DNA of 64,000 nucleotides from Siphonodentalium dalli (Eukaryota; Mollusca; Scaphopoda; Gadilida; Siphonodentaliidae). The notes beneath the pieces are model-generated. The model made no database searches, was not told the origin of the DNA, and saw only the letters and a list, made by a program, of their open reading frames with translations. Each line of letters begins with the position of its first letter. Within the stretch, counting starts at the first letter, position 1. Shown in pieces: positions 35,330 to 47,908 of this stretch. Location: assembly GCA_032622095.1 (NCBI GenBank), contig CP136065.1, positions 206,068,151 through 206,132,150 of the forward strand. Reading direction: 5' to 3'. Both the position numbers and the translations under genes were made by a program.

Positions 35330-36384
35330 AAAAATATCCAGAGATAAAATTCTGGTGATGGGTGACTTGTTTTTAATTGAAAAAGTAAGGAGGTTCCAAG
35401 TTCGGTAGATGTCTCATCTAACGTTAGATCCCTTTTCTTGGGCCTCTCATATGAACCGTTAGAGGATGCAGAAAAACTACGCTTACGGGAGATTTCCGCT
35501 GATGATTTATCATCCATTAGATTCTCATGTTGAACGTTATTATCTTCTGGTTGTTGTAGCTGTTGTTTTATTAATTGTTGTTGATCTGTTTCTTCTTGTT
35601 TTACCAGTTCCTCGTGTTCCTTATGACATTATTCACACTCTTTCTTCAATCTCTGAAACTCTTGAAGTGCTTCTCCACCATCTCTCAACTCAGGAGGGTG
35701 CTCATACCCCTGCCACTCATGCAACTGAAACAACTTGTCCCATAGTCATCGACTATCCAGTGCCCATTGTATTTCTAGGTTTTGCTGTCAGCCGGGTTCG
35801 AGATACATTCCGAGTATGATCCGGTTCCACACAGTATAGACATAGAGTCTGACGCCCTTTCGTGGTTACCTTTCGTAGCAAATCTCCATCTTGTGCGGAA
35901 TTACATATTCGGTCTCTTACGACCTGTAAGTAAACCTCAGTCAAACCATTTGGAATATTTACATAATTTTCATGATCAATTTGAATTAGGTCAGTCTGCC
36001 TAGTGCAACTTTTCAGCGTACCATAAAAGGCAATTGCTCCGGTTATGTGGAACATGTCCAGATGAAGTGGTAGCCAATGTATTCTAAGGTGTGCTGAAAC
36101 TTGGTCATAATGTTGGAAATTCAGAATTCTTCCCTCCGTGTTTTCCATATATCCCGATTCTACCACAGTGCTGGCTTGTGCTCGTGATTAAAAATCTAGA
36201 AAATTTGATATGGCCCTTTCCATTTTATAAACAAAATAACACCAAAGGTCTGTTTAAAAATCACCACCCAATCTCTAGCTTTCATTCTATGAGCGTCAAC
36301 GCCCTTAAAGAAGGTACGTACAGTTCTCACACTGATGTCGACGGTGGTCCCGCCATCGAAGCCATAAGTGTTGTGATCCGCCAT
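35330..36384 (-). pseudogene. Non-LTR retrotransposon ORF1 (gag-like, zinc-knuckle) relic
   Basis: Read on the minus strand from MADHNTYGFDGG (36384) through RTFFKGVDAHRMKARDWV and two frame shifts near 36180-36270. The longest open part (36166-35753) includes LRIHWLPLHLD and IPNGLTEVYLQV, then a CCHC knuckle, CLYCVEPDHTRNVS, whose last Cys has become Ser. A basic, Ser-rich C-terminal tail (KRSFSASSNGSYERPKKR) follows near 35400-35480. The order (RNA-binding-like domain, then knuckle, then basic tail) matches ORF1 nucleocapsid proteins of animal non-LTR elements and the related ZCCHC3-like proteins. No ORF2 follows downstream, so the copy is partial and dead. Confidence 0.65.
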
Positions 36385-36439
36385 CAGTTAGCTATCCGCA
36401 ATCGCCGAACAGCAAAAAAACACAAACAAATTAGGAAAG

Positions 36440-36895
36440 TATAGGTCACGTGTGCAAAGTGGACGATAAAACATCTTTATAAACAGTCGGGGCCATTGTG
36501 GACCACTCTTATCGGCTGACGTCCCCACTTTAAGAGGTTCTCCACCCTTATGAGATGGTCAAAGTGCCCATCATGGTCCGAAGACCGGCGTCTTTCCGTC
36601 ATTGTCGTCTTGACTCTTGACCAATCATCATCCTCAGGTTGCGAACCCATGCTGTGGAAGTCCCGTCCGGAGTAACACCCCTTAGAGGCGTATCACACAG
36701 CATGGGCTCGATCAATGCATAGCTACCCCGAGCGCCGCCAGCGAGGCTAGGATACTACACTTTTTTTTAAACAGCCTGTTGGCCATTGCGGACCGCTCTT
36801 ATCGACTGAAGTCCAGCTTTAAGAGGTTCTCCACCCTTACGATATGGTCAACGTGCCCATCAGTGGTCCGTCCCGAAGACCGGCGATTACACACG
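36440..36895 (-). repeat. Duplicated 100-bp block upstream of the ORF1 relic
   Basis: GGCCATTGTGGACCACTCTT..TTTAAGAGGTTCTCCACCCTTA..GAAGACCGGCG occurs at 36488-36592 and again at 36780-36885, 291 bp apart. Read with ORF1 this is its 5' side, where some non-LTR elements carry repeated promoter units; that role is inference. Confidence 0.6.
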
Positions 36896-39334
36896 ATTAG
36901 CCATGCGTTGCCGAGTTCAAAAATACTGGTCGTCATCATACTTTTTGTGTGAAACGCATGTTTGGCCGGATATACATTTACATCGCAATGTGAAAAATCC
37001 GTCAGAAATTCGCCCCAAAATGTTCCACGTCACGTCTAATTGTTCTTGTCCGGATCTGTTCTGTATGGTTTCACTTGTCCGGTGATTCATCAATATTGTG
37101 AGATATTTCAGAGCCCAGTTCACGAATATCAAGTTCTGGTCACAAATGAGCTTAATTCGCGAAGAAATTGTATTGTGTAGGTGTTGCTGTTGTTTTCCGT
37201 TATAAACAATCTCTGTTTCAGATTTCCGTGGATAACAAAATAATAAATGAAGCCTATGCGAAGACACGGACCTCATAGTAGTAGTTGAATGTAGACGAGT
37301 GTCCATTGCTTCAAATGTTCTTGCTCTAGTGAGCGTGAACAAATTATCATTTATTAACGCAACGGTCATGTATCGATTGGAATGGCATATTGATATGTCC
37401 CTCAACTCAGACCAAGCTTGAAAATCGGTCCCGATTTTCGCCTATGTCGGGGTCATAACCCGCGCCAACCTCAACTTGCCCAGACTACGATTATCTTATC
37501 CACCACATGCACCCCAGTCTGAACATAATGACGCAGAATGGATCTACTACTATATTGGAACACCACAACGCACGTCCTCCGAAAGTGTTTAAATGAAGAT
37601 GTATACACATATACGGTAATAATGAATGTATTGTGAAGTTATACACATCTGCCGAATCATGTGTGCTATATAATTATGTCATTTAGCCTTGGTACAATTT
37701 TATAGAGATAATTGTGATAATTATTGTTCACCGGGAGTCCACATGCTAGTGTATATACTGTATTTATTACAAATACTTTTCTCCATATCATGCTTTAAAG
37801 ATTCTTTCAAGGATGAAGAGAATAAATAATTGAAAATAAGAAACATTTTTTGCTTGATGGGCCGCCAAACTCTATTCGCGCTATAATTAGTTACCGTTCG
37901 TGTGACAACGTTGTATATATATGGGTATAAATTGTTCATTTTATGATTACTTTTGTTACAAATATTGCCTTTTTAGACTTAAAATTTATTTTCATGGTCG
38001 AGTAATAATGTTTTTGTTTTGGTGAAGTGTCTTTATGATTTCAAGATTGCTATTATGGAGCTAGGCTGCTCAGTCAATTGGTCCTATATCCGATTATTGT
38101 TATTGGAATTATGGCCCATTTTCGACTTACTACTCATAATTGGCATATTGTCCATGATACCAATATTGCTGTCTATATAATACTCGCGATTATACACATC
38201 TGAGTGTAACAACTGGGTCAGATCTGGTTATTTAGGTCAGCTCTATTGCACCTTATTGACTCAAAAGGTGAGCTATTCATGTTGTCCCGATGATACGTTC
38301 AATTTTCGTTATCACGTTGGATCTAAAAGTAGCGATGTAACCACTTATATGGTACAATGGGAAAGCTCGTGTGTGGACCCAGTCAGATATGTATGTTCGT
38401 TATGAATAGTGGAGATGTTCGTTGGTGTTGGTAGTGTGACCACATTATGTGTCTCATCACATGGGATCAAACATTGCGTTGGGATCTTACAGACAATTTC
38501 CTTCCGAATGTATTTGCTACATGTATCAGACTAGATGCAACTAAATACACTGTAGGTCAGGATGTAGCAATTCGATACTTATTTTCTTTTCGAGCAGATG
38601 ATTCGGTTTAACTCGTGTGATCCGTAATGTATTTGTAATTGTATATCGTGAACTTACATGGAATAAATGCTATTAAAACTGTGGTAAATTCACAAAACGC
38701 TGATTGACAAAGCGAGTGCAGGAAAACCAAACTCCCTGGCGGATTTCAGCTTTCAGTTTCAATTTGGCTCGACTGACGTTTCCACGACTTCAGTGGTGAG
38801 CCTGACTAGAGAACAGTCTAGACGCACTATATAAGAAGGCAGTATATGCGTTTTACTTTGTAAATATTTCCCTCGTCGACCCATGCGAAAGCTTACTCTT
38901 CACTGACTTCTATCAGATATCTTAATTTGAACGTTCCCAAGACACACAAGTATATATAAAATCCAATGAACAAATAACAAAATCGCGTGTTACCGAAACA
39001 AATCGTATAAACGCATAGTATATACGCAGGCGATTTATATAGATGTCGACTCTCCAATTTATTGAATTTAAATACCGATATATTGTTCGTAATTCAAAGT
39101 CTGACGAAACGATAGGAAATCATCTCCGGAGGGGGAGTTGGAATTTGGCTTGATCAACACACCGCGCGATAGTACCAACATTTTGTTGCATGATTATCCA
39201 ATATATTTGACACTTATTGAACTGGATACTTCTGGAAAATTCATTTGGGTTTGTTAAACAAATATTGTAAACAGTTAAATGTTTTATGCGAAAACGGTCA
39301 CATATCATTAATGTCAGTTATCCATAGGCCTACC
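36896..39334. other. Unannotated sequence
   Basis: A 162-codon minus-strand frame (36917-37405) is the longest here, but its composition shows no family, and one chance frame of this size is expected in a window this big. Nothing else is recognised. Confidence 0.4.
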
Positions 39335-39650
39335 GCCCCACTGCGGGGGGGTAAGAATCCCCATAATGTTTGCCGTCCGGTGCATCCCGTGAGGTGTGGT
39401 GTATGAATCTTGGAGATACTAGGGCGGTCGCATCACGTGAGGCATCGACCTGCGGATTCGGCTTAGCTCATGGTCCTCTTTTGTCCTATACATGTCTTCA
39501 AGACGGGTGTTTGAGTTGACCCGGCTCAATCATTCGGCTAGTTACGCCTCTCCACAGTGTTTCAGATTACATTTATGCCATCTGTTTTTTATTCTTCTGT
39601 TGTCTAGTTTTGTGTTCTGTTTTTCATGTATGTTGTTTCGTTCGTATCAT
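39335..39650 (-). repeat. Family E dispersed repeat, reverse
   Basis: Reverse counterpart of 33681-34050: GGGGTAAGAATCCCC, GTTTGCCGTCCGGTGCATCCCGTGAGG, GTTTGAGTTGACCCGGC, CAGTGTTTCAGATTACA. Confidence 0.65.
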
Positions 39651-39702
39651 GTCTCTTTGCATTTCGTCCCCATGACTGCTGTTTGTATCAGTCTTGTAAT
39701 GT

Positions 39703-40101
39703 TCACACATGTCTCCAAAATGTGATCCTGGTTTGATTAGATGATTTGTGTATCGTCTGCCAATAGATGGCATGATGCCAGAAAACATTGATATATAATG
39801 ATTCTGCAGTAGAAGAGTCACGACAACTTTCGTCGATCTGTTCTAGACATCTCAACAGTTCACGAAAAGTCTCAGGCAACGCGGTGGTTCTATTCAGAGA
39901 TGGTAAACTTTGACACCGCAAATACAACTTTCTTTGTAAAGCTTCGATCGCAAGGCAGCCGTTTCCTGCGCTAGGCTTGGAGAGGGAAAGTTCGCCTTTG
40001 TCACTTCCAATAATCGCCAGGGAAAATATTTGCTTTTCGGCGGTCGACTCCGTTGCTCGTTGGCGTCTAATTGGAGTCGTTGTTTTCTTGGACCTATCCA
40101 T
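39703..40101 (-). CDS. Possible coding segment, product unknown
   Basis: A 132-codon frame starting MDRSKKTTTPIRRQRATEST. The first 110 residues are polar with a plausible helical stretch (TFRELLRCLEQIDESC), and the DNA is less AT-rich than its surroundings. The last about 20 codons look like read-through. I do not recognise it. It may be a first exon, a relic or chance. Confidence 0.2.
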   Translation of the reverse strand: MDRSKKTTTPIRRQRATESTAEKQIFSLAIIGSDKGELSLSKPSAGNGCLAIEALQRKLYLRCQSLPSLNRTTALPETFRELLRCLEQIDESCRDSSTAESLYINVFWHHAIYWQTIHKSSNQTRITFWRHV

Positions 40102-41370
40102 CCATTGGATTATCGACTAGGAAATCATTGAGAGCCACCGTAGACGACCACAGTTAGATAATTTGACGATTGCAAACGAATTAAAGACCGATAATATCTT
40201 ACTGGGAGGCCGTGGGTTGACGGAGTGCGGAATCTCTTCAACGATCTGTTTAATGGAGACCAGGCGTTATAATCGTCTAAAAAGGGGCGCGTCATAACTG
40301 GTGGGAATGTCAACTGCGTGTAACGGGGAAGGACAACATAGGCACATGCGTACTAATATTTTTGAATCGTATGTGTTTAATCTCATTATACAATATATAT
40401 TTCACTTTGTTTAAGATAAGTATGCATCACATTAAGAAACAACGTTTTATAAAATAAATAGGGGTATACATTCATTTGATAAACGATAGAGATCATCTGT
40501 CTCAGATGCATACATGTATAATACAAATAGATTATGAATGAGATTAGAATAGTCTAATTACTAACTCTGGTTTAGGGTATACTTTTGTGTCCTATATAGT
40601 TCAATAATTTGTGTTTTTTGCAATCAACTCTTGCCAATAATATATCTGGATATTGAGATCTCGAGATAACAAATACAATGTACGTCTCTCGCGATAATTT
40701 CTCGGAAAAAGTGTATTGACCTTGTCATAAATGAGCCACCATACTTCACCACACAATACGAAAAGGTATTTTCGCGCTCGTGGATTCGCCTCCTCAATAG
40801 AACACTTATGACCACGCTGAATTTGAACTGCTGGGCATTTCATGGAAGTAGATTAACCTGAGCCGTATTCTAACCAAGCTATTCTTTGCTTCCAATACAA
40901 ACATAACAGGTTGAGCCGTATTGTGGTACGGTAGTCATAGTATGCTGTTCAAAGATGTATACATACATTAGGAGATATGGGGCCACATCTAGTTTAAACC
41001 ACCTTATGTGTAACATACATGTATATTTACACACTAAGTGTTGTCATCACTAAATCCAGCATTCTGATTGGTCGGCGCCCACGTGGCTAGTTGCAGTTAT
41101 TTCTCGGTGAATGCGCATCGCCTCATAACACCAAGCTAATAACACCATCGATACGTCATTAGGTTTGGAAAGACGAACGCGTAATGCTTTGGGCGCATTT
41201 TGAATCGCGCAGGATTGACTTAATACATCATCGGGTTTCAACATGAAGAGAAATTGTTCCTATTAACTTTTGCCAAGGGTGCTATTGGGTATATTGGGCT
41301 GATCTTGTCACGATACACTTTTCGATTTAAATATATTTACAAAAGTGGCTTTTTCGCTAAATGTATATAA
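40102..41370. other. Unannotated sequence
   Basis: No repeat shared elsewhere. Open frames at 40601-40843 and 41050-41244 (minus) lack family features. Confidence 0.4.
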
Positions 41371-41535
41371 ATATAAGGATTAACTGTCATGTGGACTATT
41401 TTTATGGAGATGTAACTGTGAGGTAAGTGGACATAACTTGTATGTAAAACCCTTCGGGTTTTACACAAGTTATGTCCACTTACCTCACCGTTACATCTCC
41501 ATAAAAACAGTCCACATGACAGTTAATCCTTATAT
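41371..41535. repeat. Near-perfect 165-bp hairpin
   Basis: Arms of about 77 bp (ATATAAGGATTAACTGTCAT.. and its inverse) pair almost without mismatch around the short loop AAAACCC-TTC-GGGTTTT. Both arms contain AAGTGGACATAACTTGT. It could be a foldback MITE; no target duplication is evident. Confidence 0.85.
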
Positions 41536-42260
41536 AGTCTAGCATTGTCGATATCACTGCGGGTGTTTAGTTATTTTAACATCAAGGGAATTGAGAACAG
41601 GTTATTTCACTTTGCTGCGAATACATGTACATGTACCAGAGGCTCTATATTACGAACGCATGAGTATATTACCGTCTGCCAATCAGTCTCCGGCTAGAAC
41701 GTTGCACCGAAGCGCGTTTGAGATTGATGTAGTCTCTTCTTCGAGAGAGCGGAGTATCAGTCACTGTCAGTTCGTTCCATCAAAAAGCGGTCACTGAGGA
41801 ATATCCCATATGTCTAGGATAACAGATCTGTTTTCGATCTTGAGATATATTGAACCATCTCGCAGCTAGTACCTCAGATGAGCCTAGCGGGAGATTGACT
41901 GATTCGACTTGAATCACTATAAGCGTTGTAAATGACCCGGCCGGGAGATTGCCTATTGTCGGTGAAAGCGATATGGGAGACATAGAGAATCGCTTCAGAC
42001 ACCATTTTCATTTTCTTGGGACTTATCGCGAGTGTTCCGCCCGTCGCTAATGGGCAGTAATACTTTTGATCGCAGGATATCCACGCGGTGAAGATTCGGG
42101 AAGACCCAGAAATATCGAATACGCATGCCTCCATTAACCTGATGTAGTTTCAGAGGCCATTTGCATTTTCTTGTAACCTACCGATAAGATTCGGTCGTCT
42201 CTAATGGGGCGGCATATTGTTCGCTGTGGATCAGCGTGCGGTGCATTTCGGTAGTACCCA
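41536..42260. other. Unannotated sequence
   Basis: Less AT-rich than average, with possible weak inverted and direct similarity between 41870-42010 and 42120-42200. No gene recognised. Confidence 0.35.
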
Positions 42261-42659
42261 TTAACCCTTTACCCAACAAAACGGCCAAAACCGGCCAAAT
42301 AAAGCTTCAACAGCCTAAAATATCTTCGGTCTGTCTCAATAGAACCATACAAATATGGATATCATTGGAACCGGCTCCTTGACCACATTGTGATAGTTAC
42401 AGTTATGCCCTGTGCCAATGCATTATCTTATATATGCGAGTCGACCATAGGTCGCCTCGCATATATAAGAGAATGCATTGGCCTAAAAAAAATCTTTATT
42501 TAACACTTTTTACCATTTTTTCTTACATTCTTTAACAATTTTATAATTTTTAATGTGTTAAGCAATGCATTCTCTTATATATGCGAGGCGACATATGGTC
42601 GACTCGCATATATAAGAGAATGCATTGACACAGGGCCCTTCTGTTGGGTAAAGGGTTAA
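42261..42659 (+). mobile_element. F1 piggyBac-like MITE, copy 1
   Basis: TTAA at each end (42261-42264, 42656-42659) and inverted ends CCCTTTACCCAACA. TTAA targets with CCCT-type ends characterise piggyBac transposons. It holds two P palindromes in opposite orientation (42414-42482, 42561-42628) separated by TTTTTCTTACATTCTTTAACAATTTTATAAT. No transposase. Confidence 0.9.
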
Positions 42660-44674
42660 TAGTGGGCGTCGGAATGAGCGCCATCGCTATTTCATGTTCC
42701 ATAACGTTGTCGGCATGTCACCCCGGGGGACCGGAATAGTGAGCAGAGATTATTGTGTCAGGACAGGAAAGCGGCTAAGTGCTCGTCTGGTTCCTATTTT
42801 ACACCAAAGGACACAATGAGGCACACAATTGAACTTATTTCCGGAATGTCTGTGGCAGTGGCGGACCAAGGGTGCCTGGGGCCATATGTTACTGATAATG
42901 AGTGGGAACCCTGAACCCACAGTGACTGAAATAATCGGCATACTTAGAAAACATGTGAAAACATAGGTGTTTAGATAAATTACATCCTCTTCATCCTCGT
43001 CGTTTCCATAATGATAATGTACTGATATTCAAATATGATAATTACATCAGGGCGGAAGTGAACGTTTAGTATATGAATGTATTATATTTTTCATAAACTT
43101 TGTACGTCGAAATATAAATCATATCCTCACTCCCAGAAGCAGAGCGTATTATCCTACTCTCAAGATGATATCTTACTCGCAGCACTGCGTCATGACGTCA
43201 CTGTTTATGTCATTCGGTTATCCTTGTGCGTTATTTTAACAGAAATGGTTGGTGTTGTAGCTTTAAGAACGTATTAGGTCTAATTCTGTGTTCCATTGTG
43301 GTCTGGGTCGCGACAAACTGGTATAGAAAATATCATAAACTCAACAGTCAACTTTTCTGAGCAGCGTACGGGTTGAATAATGCAACCAGTTTATCTCTTG
43401 TAGGTGCATGGGTGTGAAAATATTGGCTTATATGGGTGCGACGTGCTGTTTCTAACGCACTACAGACAAGTATATAATGGTACTAGTCTCCCGTCTCTTG
43501 TTTGCCACAAAGATGACACATTGCCGAGGTTTCTGAGTTTTTCCAGCTTGACACTTAAATCGGGAGTCGGTTGTTTCTTGTTCTCTTTCGAGTAATGGTT
43601 TCTCTTAGTTATCTGGAAGCTCTAGTACAAACCTCTCTACACCAAACGATTATTTAATACCGCGGTATAGTTGGCACAATTATAGTCTATTATGATTCAT
43701 TGGCCGACTAGACATTTCAGTCTACCACCAGTAAGTGTCTATGCATCGATATTGCAGTTTCTTACTGCGTTCATATAGTCACACGCACATATGCAAATGT
43801 ACCAATCGAAACATATGTTTCGTTAATCCCTTGGCGATGGATCAAGTACACAAAGTTGCCACGTCTCGGATTGTCTCCACCAGTCATAAGATATTCATCA
43901 ATGTTTCTTGTTCGAATAAAGACCCAATTATATCTACACAAAGATGCATTCTGGTTGTTCGATTACAAATGCGATGTAGCGTTCGTGAACAATTGATCTT
44001 GATGTGGACAAAATCGACTTGTAAAGCGTTAGAGTCACCATAAAGAGCTTCCAACACGTTTTGTTCTGTTCCACTACGGGGTGTTGACCAACGAACAACA
44101 CTTGAGCCTACTCGGTAAGAATTTACAATAATTGGGAATTAAAACCATCCAGTCAGCAGGGGAGTAATAATTGAGTACGCGACCACTGTGCAATCATATC
44201 GTCTGCATTATATTGGAAATATAGGAAACACATAGAAACATATATGTTCATTCTTCTGTACTACGCTCACAATCGATCAAACATTTCACACGTGTTTTGT
44301 AAGCGTAAAGAAAAGAAGGCAGGAAAATCGAAAACACTTATGATATCTTGGGTGTTTGAATTATTTATTACGATCACGGAGTGCATTGTTAGTGCCTGCC
44401 ATTGATTGGCCAATATCCCGAATAATTGGGCTCCGGAATAAATGAAACCACCCGGGGTATTTATCGGGCGTGTATGTTTTCATATCGGGTGGGTATTGTG
44501 TGCATTTATTGGCCATGTACCGTATTCCTGTATTTGACCTCCGGTTCCTTTCCGGTGATTGATCTTCATATAATACCTAGTTTGAATCGAAAGTTGCGAT
44601 ATTTATTGAACATTAGCACGCGTTTGTATGATACGATGCCGAGAGTACCGATACGATACTTTTCACGAACGACC
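42660..44674. other. Unannotated sequence
   Basis: No repeat shared elsewhere. A 102-codon plus-strand frame at 43735-44043 has no recognised family. Confidence 0.4.
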
Positions 44675-45120
44675 TTAACCCTTTCAGTGCCAGGGGCCGA
44701 TCTCATCGGTCTGTAAAATCGGCCCTAAAAAATTAAAAAAAACACTTCTTTTTTTTATGGTTTTGGGTTGAATTTTGTTTGGGTATGCTTAAGCATGCTA
44801 TAGCGAATTTAAAAACAAACTGGATAAAACCTTAGGGGCATGTTATAACTCAAAACTATCACCAACTATTCATAGTAATAATTTTGATGTCCATGAAAAA
44901 CGTGAGATTCCCTGGCACTAAACCTACAAAATAAGTCTGTTAAAGAAAATAAGAAAAAATTATTAAAATTGTACAAAATTGTACAAAATAATAACAAATG
45001 ATGAAAAATTGTTAGGCCAATGCATTCTCTTATATATGCGAGGCGACCTATATAAGAGAATGCATTGCCACGGGGTATATGGGTTGATACAAAAATCTGA
45101 TCTGGCACTCAAAGGGTTAA
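44675..45120 (+). mobile_element. F2 piggyBac-like MITE, copy 1
   Basis: TTAA ends (44675-44678, 45117-45120). Inverted ends CCCTTTCAGTGCCAGG / CCTGGCACT..AAAGGG are slightly decayed on the right. The single P palindrome (about 45028-45069) has lost its centre (GGCGACCTATATAAGAG). Confidence 0.88.
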
Positions 45121-46600
45121 AGGCATAGTCCGGTTATTTTTAAATTGGAATAAAGTTTGCCAAATGTTATGAAGCACTTTCTCTCAATTGAATTGACGAT
45201 TGTTCACCATAGTGAAGTCACCTGACTCTATGAAATTTGTCAATGTTATGTCACTTGAAAATAACGGGACTATGACTTTAATATTCCTTGATGTGGCGAC
45301 TGTAACCTGGTTTCACCTGGTAGGTTTACTTGTCTCGACAAAATACCGAGCCATATTTCCCACAGCTGCAAATACCAACCCGTGAGTACCGGAAATCTAG
45401 CCAGCTACAGATGTAGGTCATCGCTAGATTTGTCATAACGATATACGTAATAATAATAATAATGCAACAGGCCTGACATCATCATTAAAGACCACGAGAA
45501 AGGCACCTGTTTGTTTATGGATATCTCTGTTCCCAACGACTACAATAAACTACAAAAGGAGACTGATAAATTTAAAAGTACGTAGATCTTCAGATAGAAT
45601 GTAGTAATATGTGGAAACTGAAGACGAATGTCACCCCAATCGTCATTGGTGCTCCAGGGGCAAATAGTAAGAATCTGAGCAATTGGTTCGAGCAATTAAC
45701 ACTTGGTCTAGCACCATATCAGCTTCAGAAGTCAGTATTTAGCCACAGCCTACATTCTCAGGCCATGAAAACAGTTTACTAATAGCCTCGACAAAAACAC
45801 CCACGCCAACACATGTTTGTATGGTGACCATCGTTGCGACGGTATATTCAGGCATATATTTCCTCCAATAGAGTGACAACTTATAAAAATAACCATAATA
45901 ATAATAATAACATCAATCATATAACTTAAAATGCATTATACAATAATATGTACGTAATTTTCGATCTGCACCCGAAAAACGTCCTGACTAAATTTCAAAT
46001 ATTCGCGCAAGTTTGTGAAATGTCATTATCTAATATGTTTCAGTTGGTCACATCTATACTCATCAGTCGAAAATTAATAAAATGTCCCTCCATTAGTTTT
46101 AGTAATTCGCTTCGTTGAGATGAATAATGGGGGCATCCAAAAAGAAGTATCTTTCATCTTGGATGACATCGTCTTCACAGAAAGACATGGTATATGATCA
46201 TGGCAAATACAACTGCCCAAACCTGGTTCACGGTCGAATATGGGTCTATCCCCACATGCGAACCGCTCCATAATCATGGCCCAGTTGAATTGCTTCTCTC
46301 TCACCTGTGTGTAGCCATTTACTCGAAGGTCGCTGGACCATTATCAACGATTTACTATCAAATAGTCAATGACAACAAGTATGCACGAGATTCAATAAAA
46401 ACTTGTTCGATATTGTTCAAATGACAGCAAGCAATACGGATTACATGGATTGCCTGTCGACTGACATGAATGGTACACATATGGCCAGTCACCAAGGAAT
46501 GGTTTGTTGGCTGTTATAATGGGCGATAAATAACTTGGTATATTACGCTAACGCCCACTTTAAACCGTCCATGACTGGAGCTTCCTGAAATTTTGCGGAA
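45121..46600. other. Unannotated; short TAA microsatellites
   Basis: TAA runs at about 45450-45465 and 45893-45912. No gene recognised. Confidence 0.45.
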
Positions 46601-46604
46601 ACCC

Positions 46605-46740
46605 TGGACCAATACATTGTCGTATATATTCGAGAATCCCATAGGGAGCATCGCATATATCAGAGAATGCATTTGCCAATCAATATTTATCTTGACATTA
46701 TAAGCCAGTGAATTATCTTATATATGCGAGGCTCCCTGTT
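46605..46740. repeat. Degenerate P palindrome and a half copy
   Basis: CCAATACATTGTCGTATATATTCGAG..CGCATATATCAGAGAATGCATTTG (46609-46674) is a mutated P. CAGTGAATTATCTTATATATGCGAGGC (46712-46736) is one arm only. Spacing is like F1, so this is probably an old F1 copy whose ends are lost. Confidence 0.7.
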
Positions 46741-46929
46741 GGGGGTGCAGGGCTTTTAATGCTGCACCAGCGCAGCTCCCCGTGTAAGGGGCTAGTCGCA
46801 CGTACAACTGCAGATGGGAATGGGAATAGACCCTCAGACCAACAATAATGGAACTCAAGCGAACCATGACCACATATACCGTGGCTAATGAGTCTCGGCC
46901 GGTATGAACCAACTAACCTATATGTAGTC

Positions 46930-47046
46930 TCGCCTTGTGAATATGACTACTGGGTTTATATATTGTCCCGCCTTGTGAATATGACTACTGGGTTTATATA
47001 TTGTCCCGCCTTATGAATATGACTACTGGGTTTATATATTGTCCAG
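46930..47046 (+). repeat. 39-bp tandem repeat, 3 copies
   Basis: Unit CGCCTTGTGAATATGACTACTGGGTTTATATATTGTCC, nearly identical copies. Confidence 0.95.
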
Positions 47047-47629
47047 GTAGTGTACGCTATCTCTTCATCAAACTGATGCCGTTACGAAAAAGTACCGTTA
47101 TTTTTTCTACAGTTGTATTCTCGGTGTTTGGCTGATCCGAGCGATTTGAGAAAAAACAATGTGTGTTTGAAACATTCAAGAACATAAATATTTTTTAATA
47201 TATAGTAATGTGTTCGCTGGTGCATATTTTTAAAACGACGTGAATAACCATCTTGATTATATTTGATTTTAAACAAATAATACAACCCGTGTTAAAATTA
47301 TTTCGCAATAAATATGTTTTTGAATGTTTCATATATGCATAAGGCTTTTCCTGGGTATGTTCAGATTATCGGAACACCGCGAAAAAGACAAATTAAAAAA
47401 TGATATCGGTACTTTTGTTAACAGCGTCAGTTTGCCCTAACACCATCATAGCAATTCACTAGGACCCAACCGCATCATAACATATTAGCAGGACCACTTG
47501 ACCAGGGGGTGTATCCGGTGAGTGTTCGCGATTTAGACGTGATTTATATTGATTAATAGTAAATATGATAATATTGGGTCAATCATATCGACGATAGTTT
47601 GTGTCGTAAATACGATAGTTAAGCTATCC
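47047..47629. other. Unannotated sequence
   Basis: No gene or repeat recognised. Confidence 0.45.
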
Positions 47630-47908
47630 AGCCTGTTCCCCAGAAGATCCGCACATTATCTACTTATAACAGAACGTTGTTTGTGTGGATAATCTGCTTA
47701 GAATTGCCCTATTTTGAGTCGATAATGTGCTGAAAATGAGATCATTTTAGTCACATTATCGACTCACAATGAGACGGTTCTAAGCAATTATGTGCGGACA
47801 ATGACACAAATAAGCCAACTCACGACTCTGCAGGTGTACGCTCTTTGACATAAAACGAAATAACGGTAATGAATCCATTATCTGCTTATTTCAGAATCAA
47901 ATAATCAC

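Noticed and set aside
36917-37405. 162-codon frame on the minus strand
   Set aside because: No recognisable domain or composition bias; one frame of this length is expected by chance at this size and base composition.
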